From NCBI GenBank assembly GCA_028223395.1, contig JAOIUG010000014.1, forward strand, positions 1 through 36,878: a stretch of DNA of 36,878 nucleotides, written 5' to 3'. A program made the translations under genes and the position numbers. Positions 1 through 6,355 of this stretch are shown piece by piece (the first letter of the stretch is position 1; the number at the start of each line of letters is the position of its first letter). Origin of the DNA: Shewanella sp. (GTDB lineage Bacteria; Pseudomonadota; Gammaproteobacteria; Enterobacterales; Shewanellaceae). The notes beneath the pieces were generated by a model. That model saw nothing but the letters and a program-made list of their open reading frames with translations. It did not search any database and was not told where the DNA came from.

Positions 1-87
1 TTGAGTTAGCTAATCATTTAGCGATGACACTGATAGCAGTGTGGCCAATATGCCCATGTGAGAGTAAATCATTCCTAGGCGCCTAAT
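1..87 (+). rRNA. 5S rRNA-like 3' end, degenerate or divergent, cut by window edge
   Basis: The stretch CCCATGTGAGAGTA (54-67) followed by CTAGGCGCC matches the conserved 3' third of gammaproteobacterial 5S rRNA (helix IV, loop E and the closing strand), and GTGTGG lies just upstream as expected. The bases before it fit poorly: the usual GCGCCGATGGTAGTGTGGGG block is replaced by a looser match, and the helix IV strands do not pair fully. An intrinsic terminator follows directly. I read it as the tail of an rRNA operon with a divergent or decaying 5S copy. The 5' part is outside the window, so function cannot be judged. Confidence 0.4.
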
Positions 88-93
88 AACGAT

Positions 94-125
94 AAATCCC
101 TAGTGCTCTGCGCTAGGGATTTTTT
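94..125 (+). terminator. Intrinsic terminator after the 5S-like sequence
   Basis: Perfect 9-bp stem AATCCCTAG / CTAGGGATT (95-103 and 113-121) followed by a T run. It lies where an rRNA operon terminator is expected. Confidence 0.75.
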
Positions 126-159
126 CGTTTATTAGCTTTTGAATTGCTGACTCGAACAT

Positions 160-283
160 GGGGAAATTGAAAGCGCATGCGAAGCATGCATCATTACATG
201 TGATAGTAGGGCGAAGTGAGTGCGTTTATGAAGCGCGGAGAGCTCGTTCGAAGCTGGCCATTTCCAGGCGCCTAATTTCTCGT
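160..283 (+). pseudogene. Possible second 5S rRNA relic
   Basis: ACATGTGATAGTAGGGC (204-220) resembles the 5S loop E region CCATGTGAGAGTAGG, and CCAGGCGCCTAAT (264-276) repeats the end of the first 5S-like copy (compare CTAGGCGCCTAAT at 75-87). The two parts are separated by an extra ~45 bases, so this cannot be a working 5S gene. It is again followed by an intrinsic terminator, as in tandem 5S arrangements. The call rests on short matches only. Confidence 0.25.
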
Positions 284-294
284 AAGAGAGTACT

Positions 295-324
295 AAGCCT
301 GTTGCTAACGCAGCGGGCTTTTTT
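295..324 (+). terminator. Second intrinsic terminator of the putative rRNA tail
   Basis: Stem AAGCCTGTTGC / GCAGCGGGCTT (295-305 and 310-320, with two G-T wobbles), loop TAAC, then a T run. Together with the first terminator it insulates the rRNA tail from downstream genes. Confidence 0.7.
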
Positions 325-393
325 ACATCTGTAATTAGGGCGAGTAGATCCTTTGGCGGTAGTGCTATTGTTGTAAGAGTGGCTCTCTTATTA

Positions 394-660
394 GGGGCCG
401 TTGATCTTTCCAGCTTGGTTTTTGTTCGAGTTCAATTATTTTAGTACAGGGCTTGAGCGATGAGGCTTGGCTGGCTAAGTGAAAAGCGCGTAACGCACTC
501 TAGTCATAAAAGAATTGAAGCGAACCCAAAGGGCCGTGTTTCTTGGCTATTTTGGCTGTGTTGTAGACTATTTGTGGAGAATAACTAAACGGCATAGCCC
601 CGCCTTGTCAAAATAGCCAATAAACTGCGGCAAAAACTACCGTGAAAGATCAACTGCCCC
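394..660 (-). mobile_element. Palindromic repeat element, copy 1 (MITE-like, 267 bp)
   Basis: About 90% identical by eye to the reverse complement of 13372-13637. The ends are inverted repeats (GGGGCCGTTGATCTTTCC at the left, GAAAGATCAACTGCCCC at the right). A second, internal inverted pair, TTGGCTATTTTG and CAAAATAGCCAA, lies in the right half. There is no transposase and no convincing reading frame, so it fits a miniature inverted-repeat element moved by a transposase encoded elsewhere. No clear target duplication is visible; flanks are TTA and TAG. Strand is given relative to copy 2. Confidence 0.8.
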
Positions 661-760
661 TAGTATTGCAATGTGTTGATTGAATTGTTTGATAGTAAGA
701 TCATTGCCATTAATTATTTTGTTTCTGCTGGGTCGTTAAAGAAAGCTCTAAAGTCGTAAG

Positions 761-786
761 ATAAAAGGCGCATTAGCGCCTTTTAT
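761..786 (-). terminator. Terminator of the YdcH-like gene
   Basis: Perfect 11-bp stem ATAAAAGGCGC / GCGCCTTTTAT with a 4-base loop. It lies 24 bases past the stop of the minus-strand gene ending at 810. The A/T-rich stem flanks give a usable U tract on either strand. Confidence 0.75.
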
Positions 787-809
787 TGAGATCGAGTGTT
801 GATTCTTGA

Positions 810-1037
810 TCAAGTCACTGATGAAAGTGAATGTTTTTTTAAAATGGCGTAGATCTCTTCTTTTAAGTGTAATTTTTGCAATTTAAGATCGTGCACTTCG
901 GTGGTGTAATCGCTTGAGCTGTGTTGCTCTAAGTTTTTTATGTCTTCATCAAGCTGGTTATGCTTGTTAAATTTCTTTTGAAAGTGAAGATCTGACGTCT
1001 TTAGTTGGCTGATCAATTCTCTATACTCTGGAAACAT
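810..1037 (-). CDS. YdcH-like DUF465 family small protein
   Basis: The 75-residue product starting MFPEYRELISQLK matches the DUF465/YdcH family: the MFPEYR start, a FxKxFxxHNxLDxxI centre and a K-rich LKLQKLHLKEEIYAIL end, all forming a helical hairpin. The frame is open for 22 more codons upstream, but the start at 1037 is chosen because an AAGGAT ribosome site lies 7-8 bases before it and because the family begins at this methionine. Its biochemical role is not known; it is probably a small cytoplasmic protein. It is a single gene, divergent from udp, with its own terminator at 761-786. Confidence 0.85.
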   Translation of the reverse strand: MFPEYRELISQLKTSDLHFQKKFNKHNQLDEDIKNLEQHSSSDYTTEVHDLKLQKLHLKEEIYAILKKHSLSSVT

Positions 1038-1354
1038 ACAGGCTATCCTTTTGCTGGTATTTCTCGTTAGGTCTAACTTTAAATTAACGCGATTAGTTGC
1101 CACTTTTTGTGAGCTTTATCTCGTTTTCAGCCTTTAAACTCTGTTTTTTCACATTTAATTTACAGGTTTTTTTATGCCTGCCTGTATGTTGTTGTGGCGA
1201 CTATTGCTAAGGAGAGCGGTAAAGGTGATTACGTTTTTCTGGTGTGAATTCTGAGCCTATCATTCTGTTAGTTTGTGTTTTATTGGGTTAATATTCCATA
1301 AATGCGCTTTTGGTAACTAGGTTACGGTAATTGATTTACTCTTGGCAAAAAAAG

Positions 1355-1370
1355 TGTGATCAAGTTAACC
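1355..1370 (+). promoter_or_regulatory. Candidate CRP site upstream of udp
   Basis: TGTGATCAAGTTAACC matches the CRP consensus TGTGATCTAGATCACA at 12 of 16 positions, with a perfect left half. A TATAAT hexamer at 1416-1421 puts the likely start point near 1424-1428, so the site is centred 61-66 bases upstream, the class I spacing. CRP/CytR control of udp is established in E. coli; binding here is inferred. Confidence 0.45.
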
Positions 1371-1415
1371 TTATTGCGACCGATACTAGGTTAAAGTCGA
1401 TTTATTAAGAATTTT

Positions 1416-1421
1416 TATAAT
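1416..1421 (+). promoter_or_regulatory. Probable -10 hexamer of udp
   Basis: Exact TATAAT 24 bases before the udp start codon. No good -35 is seen (TTAAAG at 1391-1396 is 19 bases away), which fits a promoter that depends on an activator. Confidence 0.5.
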
Positions 1422-1444
1422 CAAAATTGAAAGGGGTTTTCATA

Positions 1445-2203
1445 ATGTCTGATGTGTTTCATTTAGGCTTGACCAAAGAGATGCTGTCGGGTGCAAGCTT
1501 GGCTATCGTTCCGGGTGATCCGGAAAGAGTAAAGCGCATTGCTGAATTGATGGAAAATGCGACATTTCTTGCCAGTCATCGCGAGTACACGAGCTACTTA
1601 GCTTACATTGATGGCAAGCCGGTTGTGGTGTGTTCAACAGGTATTGGTGGTCCGTCAACGTCTATTGCGGTAGAAGAGTTGGCTCAACTCGGTGTACGTA
1701 CTTTCTTGCGTGTTGGTACAACTGGAGCGATTCAGCCACAGGTTAATGTTGGAGATGTGATTGTTACTCAAGCGTCAGTTCGTCTAGATGGTGCTAGCTT
1801 GCACTTTGCGCCTATGGAATTCCCTGCGGTTGCAAATTTTGAATGTACAACGGCTATGGTTGAAGCGAGCCGTGATGCAGGCTTAGAGCCTCATATTGGT
1901 ATTACAGCGTCATCAGACACCTTCTATCCTGGACAAGAGCGTTACGATACCGTTTCTGGCCGTGTTACTCGTCAGTTCAAAGGGTCCATGCAAGAATGGC
2001 AAGATCTTGGTGTGCTTAACTATGAGATGGAGTCTTCAACATTATTTACAATGTGTGCTTCACAAGGTTGGCGTGCGGCATGTGTTGCGGGTGTTATTGT
2101 TAACCGAACACAGCAAGAGATCCCGGATGAAGCCACTATGAAGAAAACAGAAGTGAGTGCTGTTTCTATTGTTGTAGCTGCAGCGAAGAAATTACTGGCG
2201 TAA
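1445..2203 (+). CDS. udp: Uridine phosphorylase
   Basis: The product (252 aa) closely resembles E. coli Udp throughout: [13 protein letters not shown] at the start, [10 protein letters not shown] (phosphate-binding loop), [58 protein letters not shown] (uracil site) and [13 protein letters not shown] (ribose-binding Glu). It cleaves uridine with phosphate to uracil and ribose-1-phosphate in the cytoplasm. ATG at 1445 is preferred over a TTG 18 bases earlier because AAGGGG (1431-1436) lies 8 bases upstream and the family starts at MSxxDVFHLG. It converges on a Tsx-like channel gene, linking nucleoside uptake with breakdown. A CRP-like site lies upstream. Confidence 0.97.
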   Translation: MSDVFHLGLTKEMLSGASLAIVPGDPERVKRIAELMENATFLASHREYTSYLAYIDGKPVVVCSTGIGGPSTSIAVEELAQLGVRTFLRVGTTGAIQPQVNVGDVIVTQASVRLDGASLHFAPMEFPAVANFECTTAMVEASRDAGLEPHIGITASSDTFYPGQERYDTVSGRVTRQFKGSMQEWQDLGVLNYEMESSTLFTMCASQGWRAACVAGVIVNRTQQEIPDEATMKKTEVSAVSIVVAAAKKLLA

Positions 2204-2220
2204 AGTACAATGTAAGTAAA

Positions 2221-2261
2221 ACTGTAGATAAAAAAGAGCGTTAAGCTTTTTTATCTACAGT
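2221..2261. terminator. Bidirectional terminator between udp and the Tsx-like gene
   Basis: Perfect 16-bp stem ACTGTAGATAAAAAAG / CTTTTTTATCTACAGT with a 9-base loop, between two convergent genes (stops at 2203 and 2278). The internal A and T runs serve both strands. Confidence 0.85.
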
Positions 2262-2277
2262 CCTTTTACAAGCTAGA

Positions 2278-3030
2278 TCAGAAGTGGTATTTGGCGATGA
2301 TAGAAAATGTATTTTGGTTGATCCCATCTACACCATACTTGTTTTGCCAGTAATCGTACTCTAGACCAACAAATAACTGCCCTTTCTTATGCTCACCAAA
2401 TACAGTAGCACCTAAGTCGTATTTCAGCTGGGGGTTAAAATGAAAGTGAGTGGCATAATTGCTCTCGTCTGCTGCAAACACCCAATCAATAAAGCCATCG
2501 AATACAATAGTTGAACGGCCAACAGGAAAGTCCATTCTAAATACAGGAGTGAGTTGCCAACCATCACTGATATTATGGTCGCCTGTAGACTGTCTGCGGT
2601 AAGTATTGAGTTGAAAATAGCTGAAATAAGGTAAGTTTAAATCCATTCCTACACCGTATAGCAAGCTGTTGACGTCACCTTCGCCCTCTTCGTACGCCAA
2701 GGCTAAGGATAGATCCGTGACAGGTCCCATTATTAACGGTTGGCCTGCTATTTTACTGGCACTGAGGCGAGTTGATATTTCACCGTAGGTGGTATTGTTT
2801 CTTCCATTATAATCGCCTTTAAAATAAGTGAGATCTTGGAAGGCAAACCAGTCTCCGTATTCCCAATCACCAACAGTTTCAAAAGTGAGTGTTGTTTGTG
2901 ATGGCGAGGCTGCAAGATCATAGTTGTCACCGTATAACACTGTGACACTTGCATCCCACCAGTTAACCATATTGTCAGCCACGGCCACTGGACTGACCAA
3001 GAGTGCTAGATATAACCCTACTTTATTCAT
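2278..3030 (-). CDS. Tsx/OmpK-family nucleoside-specific outer membrane channel
   Basis: The 250-residue product has a short signal peptide (MNKVGLYLALLVSPVAVA, cleavage before D19). It continues with NWWDASVTVLYGDNYDL, like the start of mature Tsx/OmpK proteins, then alternating beta-strand sequence and a C-terminal phenylalanine (IIAKYHF), the outer membrane insertion signal. The family forms 12-stranded monomeric barrels that pass nucleosides. The neighbour udp, which acts on uridine, supports a nucleoside role. I cannot tell Tsx from the related OmpK branch, so no symbol is given. A TTATATAA stretch at 3068-3075 could serve as its promoter. Confidence 0.85.
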   Translation of the reverse strand: MNKVGLYLALLVSPVAVADNMVNWWDASVTVLYGDNYDLAASPSQTTLTFETVGDWEYGDWFAFQDLTYFKGDYNGRNNTTYGEISTRLSASKIAGQPLIMGPVTDLSLALAYEEGEGDVNSLLYGVGMDLNLPYFSYFQLNTYRRQSTGDHNISDGWQLTPVFRMDFPVGRSTIVFDGFIDWVFAADESNYATHFHFNPQLKYDLGATVFGEHKKGQLFVGLEYDYWQNKYGVDGINQNTFSIIAKYHF

Positions 3031-3398
3031 TTTAAAACCTTATTGTGTAACTCACTTTGGTGGCGTTATATAAGCCCTGTGATGGTATCCATTCGTTGCT
3101 ATAGCGCTTTCATACAAGCTAGAAGCATGGTGGAGCGGTATTAATTAGAACTAAAATTCTATTACGAGCATTTTGGAGCGTGGAATATAAGGGCAAACTG
3201 AATCATGTTCAAAGCATTTATCGACTTTACTGCTGTTAAATGGTCAATATTAGTGTTGGATCGCAATTATGAGCAATTGTCTGTCAGCGCGGGAAAGAGT
3301 GTTGCCAATGTTAGTCAAAATGCTTTGACATATTATGTCGCATAAAGCACTCACTGCTGATATAGTAAAAGCTGACTGTTGTCGTTTAAGGAGGAAAT
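3031..3398. other. Intergenic region between divergent Tsx-like and nfeD genes
   Basis: A 368-base gap expected to hold promoters for both divergent genes. A TTGACA hexamer at 3325-3330 lacks a properly spaced -10, so I do not call a promoter. No RNA gene or strong hairpin was seen. Confidence 0.5.
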
Positions 3399-3872
3399 AT
3401 GACGTTATCAAATCCTATTTTTATTTGGGCCAGTATTGGATTGCTGCTGATGATAGCGGAGCTTATTTTACCTGGCGGTATTGTTATTCTCCTTGGCGCA
3501 GCGTGTTTATTGGTGGCGGGAGCGCTAACGACAGGTTTAATTGAAGGTATTGTGCAGAGCCTGACTTTGTGGTTTATTTCATCAATGGTGTTATTGCTGC
3601 TATTTAGGCAGCTGACGCAAAAACTCGTGGGCGGTGAGGCTCACGTTGATAACACTGATGAAGATCTGGATCTTTACGATCAAACCGCCATGGTTAAGCA
3701 AACTATTGGCCCAGGGCAACAAAGGGGCCGCGTAGAGTTTCAAGGTAGTGAGTGGCCAGCGTTGGGCGATGGCAGTACTATTGCCGCTGGTGAAGAAGTT
3801 CGAGTCATTTGCCGGGATAATATTGCATTAGTGGTTGAGCCACGAACACGTAAATCGGCAGATTTAGCGTAG
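3399..3872 (+). CDS. NfeD-family membrane protein (short form)
   Basis: The 157-residue product has two or three transmembrane segments in the first ~75 residues (IWASIGLLLMIAELILPGG, VILLGAACLLVAGAL, LTLWFISSMVLLLLF) and a soluble C-terminal domain of about 80 residues (TAMVKQTIGPGQQRGRVEFQGSEWPAL..AGEEVRVI) with the OB-fold pattern of short NfeD proteins. It lacks the N-terminal protease domain of long NfeD. Start is supported by AAGGAGG 5 bases upstream. It is first in an operon with two SPFH (stomatin-like) genes, 37 bases before the next start. NfeD-stomatin pairing is an established gene arrangement thought to act in membrane quality control or microdomains. Confidence 0.9.
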   Translation: MTLSNPIFIWASIGLLLMIAELILPGGIVILLGAACLLVAGALTTGLIEGIVQSLTLWFISSMVLLLLFRQLTQKLVGGEAHVDNTDEDLDLYDQTAMVKQTIGPGQQRGRVEFQGSEWPALGDGSTIAAGEEVRVICRDNIALVVEPRTRKSADLA

Positions 3873-3909
3873 TCACAACAAATATTGACATTAAGGAAGG
3901 GAGCCACAC

Positions 3910-4842
3910 ATGTTTGCTTTTACTATATTTATTCTATTTGTTTTTTTTATTCTCTATAAATTACTGCTTATTGTTCCTATGCGAGAGGTCAATGTGATCG
4001 AGCGTTTAGGTAAGTTCAGAGTTGTTTTGCAACCAGGATTTCATTTTTTGATCCCATTTTTTGATCGTGTGGCTTATAAGCATGAGATCCGTGAGCAAGT
4101 CTTAGATGTTCCACCGCAAAGTTGTATTTCAAAAGACAACACTCAGCTTGAGGTTGATGGCTTAGTGTACCTCAAAGTGATGGATGGCAAGTTAGCCAGT
4201 TATGGGATCGAAGATTATCGGCTTGCAGCGGTTAACCTGGCACAAACCACTATGCGTTCAGAAATTGGTAAATTAAGCCTTAGTCAAACCTTCTCTGAAC
4301 GTGACAGTTTAAATGAATCGATTGTCCGCGAGATCGATAAGGCATCCGATCCATGGGGAATAAAAGTGCTCCGTTACGAGATAAAGAACATCACACCGTC
4401 GCGCAAGGTGATTCACACTCTTGAGAAACAAATGGAAGCAGAGCGAAGTAAGCGCGCGGAGATCACGTTAGCGAATGCAGAAAAAGCCGCAATGATTAAC
4501 CTGTCACAAGGTGAGCGTCAGGAAGCAATTAATCTATCAGAGGGTGAAAAGCAGCGCCGTATAAATGAAGCAAAAGGGACGGCAGCAGAGATCACCATTA
4601 TTGCCAAAGCGAAAACAGAAGGGATGGAATTAGTCTCGACTGCACTTGCACAAGAGGGTGGTAATGAAGCGATGAACATGCAGTTAAAAGAACAGTTTAT
4701 TAGTCAAGTGGGCAAAATCTTAGAAGAGGCAGATGTGTCAGTAGTGCCTGCTGAGCTGGCTAAGTTAGAAGGCTTTTTTGAAGGTATGGAGCAAGTGACT
4801 CATGCTGTATCTGCTAACTCAGTAAAAGGAGCACAATCATGA
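3910..4842 (+). CDS. SPFH/band 7 protein, stomatin-like (first paralogue)
   Basis: The 310-residue product has one N-terminal membrane segment (residues 2-20) followed by the band 7 domain: VPMREVNVIERLGKFRVVLQPGFHFLIPFFDRV, then EQVLDVPPQSCISKDN and WGIKVLRYEIKNITP. A charged helical region from ~175 to 240 carries repeated EGEKQRRINEAKG-like units (coiled coil), ending in a hydrophobic C-terminal part. It resembles QmcA/paraslipin, which form large ring complexes at the membrane. An AAGGAAGGGAG ribosome site lies before the ATG. Its stop overlaps the start of the next SPFH gene by four bases (ATGA), so translation is probably coupled. Confidence 0.9.
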   Translation: MFAFTIFILFVFFILYKLLLIVPMREVNVIERLGKFRVVLQPGFHFLIPFFDRVAYKHEIREQVLDVPPQSCISKDNTQLEVDGLVYLKVMDGKLASYGIEDYRLAAVNLAQTTMRSEIGKLSLSQTFSERDSLNESIVREIDKASDPWGIKVLRYEIKNITPSRKVIHTLEKQMEAERSKRAEITLANAEKAAMINLSQGERQEAINLSEGEKQRRINEAKGTAAEITIIAKAKTEGMELVSTALAQEGGNEAMNMQLKEQFISQVGKILEEADVSVVPAELAKLEGFFEGMEQVTHAVSANSVKGAQS

Positions 4843-5780
4843 TTGCAGGAATTAACACTGATGTGATTGTCATGGCGATTTGGGGCGTCATCTTTATTAT
4901 TTTCTTGATCAAGTTGTTCCAGTCTATTCGCTTGGTACCCACTAAATCTGCGTATATTGTTGAGCGTCTTGGTAAGTATCATTCAACCTTAGATGCGGGC
5001 TTTCATGCTTTAGTACCGTTTGTAGATAAGGTTTCTTATATTCATGACCTAAAAGAAGAAACTATCGATGTTCCACCACAAGAGTGTTTTTCTTGTGACG
5101 AGGTTAATGTCGAAGTCGATGGCGTGATTTATATCTCGGTTATTGATCCTGTAAAAGCCAGCTATGGAGTGGTTGATTACCGTTATGCTGCAATTCAGTT
5201 AGCGCAAACGACCACCCGTTCGGTAATTGGTACTCTCGATCTAGACCGTACCTTTGAAGAGCGAGATGTGATTAGTGCCAAGGTAGTTGAAGTACTTGAT
5301 CAAGCTGGTGCGATGTGGGGGATCCGAGTTCATCGTTATGAAATTAAAAACATTACACCGCCTGAAACAGTAAAAAATGCCATGGAGATGCAGGTCAATG
5401 CCGAGCGCGAAAAGCGTGCACTGTTGGCTAAGAGTGAAGGTGACAAGCAAAGCAAAATTAACCGCTCTGAAGGCGTAAAAGCTGAAACCATTAACCATTC
5501 TGAAGGTGAAATGCAGCGCCGCATCAATGAGGCGGAAGGTAAGGGCGAGGAGATATTAACCATCGCGCGGGCAACTGCAGAGTCAATTGAACGAATGGCG
5601 GCAGTGATTGCTGCTCCTGGCGGTAAGAATGTGGTGCGTATGCAGCTGGGCGCTCAATATCTTAAGCAGATGGATGGTTTGAGTTCAAGCAAGAGTAAAG
5701 TGGTCTTGCCGGGCAACATGATGGACTTTGACCATTGGATGAATAGCATAGGTCTAGAAGAATCTAAGACTAAAAAGTAG
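4839..5780 (+). CDS. SPFH/band 7 protein, stomatin-like (second paralogue)
   Basis: The 313-residue product has the same plan as the gene before it: an N-terminal membrane segment (~residues 10-28), the band 7 domain (LVPTKSAYIVERLGKYHSTL, DAGFHALVPFVDKV, IDVPPQECFSCDEVNVEVDG, WGIRVHRYEIKNITPPE) and a coiled-coil stretch with SEGxKQxxINxSEG repeats. The two are clearly related but differ along their whole length, so the duplication is not recent. The GGAG site is inside the end of the upstream gene. A mixed ring of both proteins with NfeD is a reasonable inference. A terminator at 5821-5856 ends the operon. Confidence 0.9.
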   Translation: MIAGINTDVIVMAIWGVIFIIFLIKLFQSIRLVPTKSAYIVERLGKYHSTLDAGFHALVPFVDKVSYIHDLKEETIDVPPQECFSCDEVNVEVDGVIYISVIDPVKASYGVVDYRYAAIQLAQTTTRSVIGTLDLDRTFEERDVISAKVVEVLDQAGAMWGIRVHRYEIKNITPPETVKNAMEMQVNAEREKRALLAKSEGDKQSKINRSEGVKAETINHSEGEMQRRINEAEGKGEEILTIARATAESIERMAAVIAAPGGKNVVRMQLGAQYLKQMDGLSSSKSKVVLPGNMMDFDHWMNSIGLEESKTKK

Positions 5781-5820
5781 GTTTCTGTAGTTTAAATGAA
5801 TTAAATCGACTGCAAAATAA

Positions 5821-5856
5821 AATGCTGGATTTCAATAGGGATCCAGCATTTTTGTT
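5821..5856 (+). terminator. Terminator of the nfeD-SPFH operon
   Basis: Perfect 10-bp stem AATGCTGGAT / ATCCAGCATT (5821-5830 and 5841-5850) followed by TTTTG. Confidence 0.8.
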
Positions 5857-5941
5857 ACTCGCTATTTATTGCTGACTTACTCACCTTTGATGAATGTTTA
5901 ACTTATTTATAATAAAGGTTTTTTTGATATTAAAGGAAGTT

Positions 5942-6353
5942 GTGACGTGCGATTATACATTTAGGTTGAGTCGTCATGCTCTTATATTACGTGAGGGCGT
6001 CAATGAGACGAAGGTTTTACTACTAAAGGTAACCTATGGTGCTTGTTCGTGGGGCTTGCCTGGCGGCGCGCTGGAGCCTGTGAGACAGTTGATCAAGCTT
6101 TGCTGAGAGAGTGTAACGAAGAGCTGGGCGTACTGGTTAAAGTAACTGACTTATCAGGAGTTTATGAACATGGCGCTTATCAGTCACAAGCGTTTATTTT
6201 TCGCTGTGAGATAGATAAAGATACCGTGATCATATTGAGTAATGAACAGTCAGAGTACCAATTTTTTGCGATCTCTACACTGCCGGTAGTGCAAAAAACG
6301 GGTTACTCGATTGTATCGAGTTTGACGGTATCGTTGTGGGCCGTAAATTTTAG
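5942..6353 (+). pseudogene. Nudix hydrolase gene with two frameshifts
   Basis: The frame starting at GTG 5942 (AAGGAAG just upstream) reads MTCDYTFRLSRHALILREG...SWGLPGGALEP, then breaks near 6080. The next frame continues GETVDQALLRECNEELGV once one G is restored, giving a perfect Nudix box (G-x5-E-x7-RE-xx-EE-x-G). A second break lies at the A run 6293-6298: adding one A restores LLDCIEFDGIVVGRKF and a stop at 6351-6353. With both bases restored the protein is 137 residues, normal for a small Nudix enzyme, and would end two bases before the convergent gene. As it stands no intact enzyme can be made. Sequencing error at two sites is the alternative. Confidence 0.85.
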
Positions 6354-6355
6354 TC

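Noticed and set aside
3325..3330. TTGACA upstream of nfeD
   Set aside because: No -10 hexamer at 16-19 bases, so it cannot be called a promoter from sequence.
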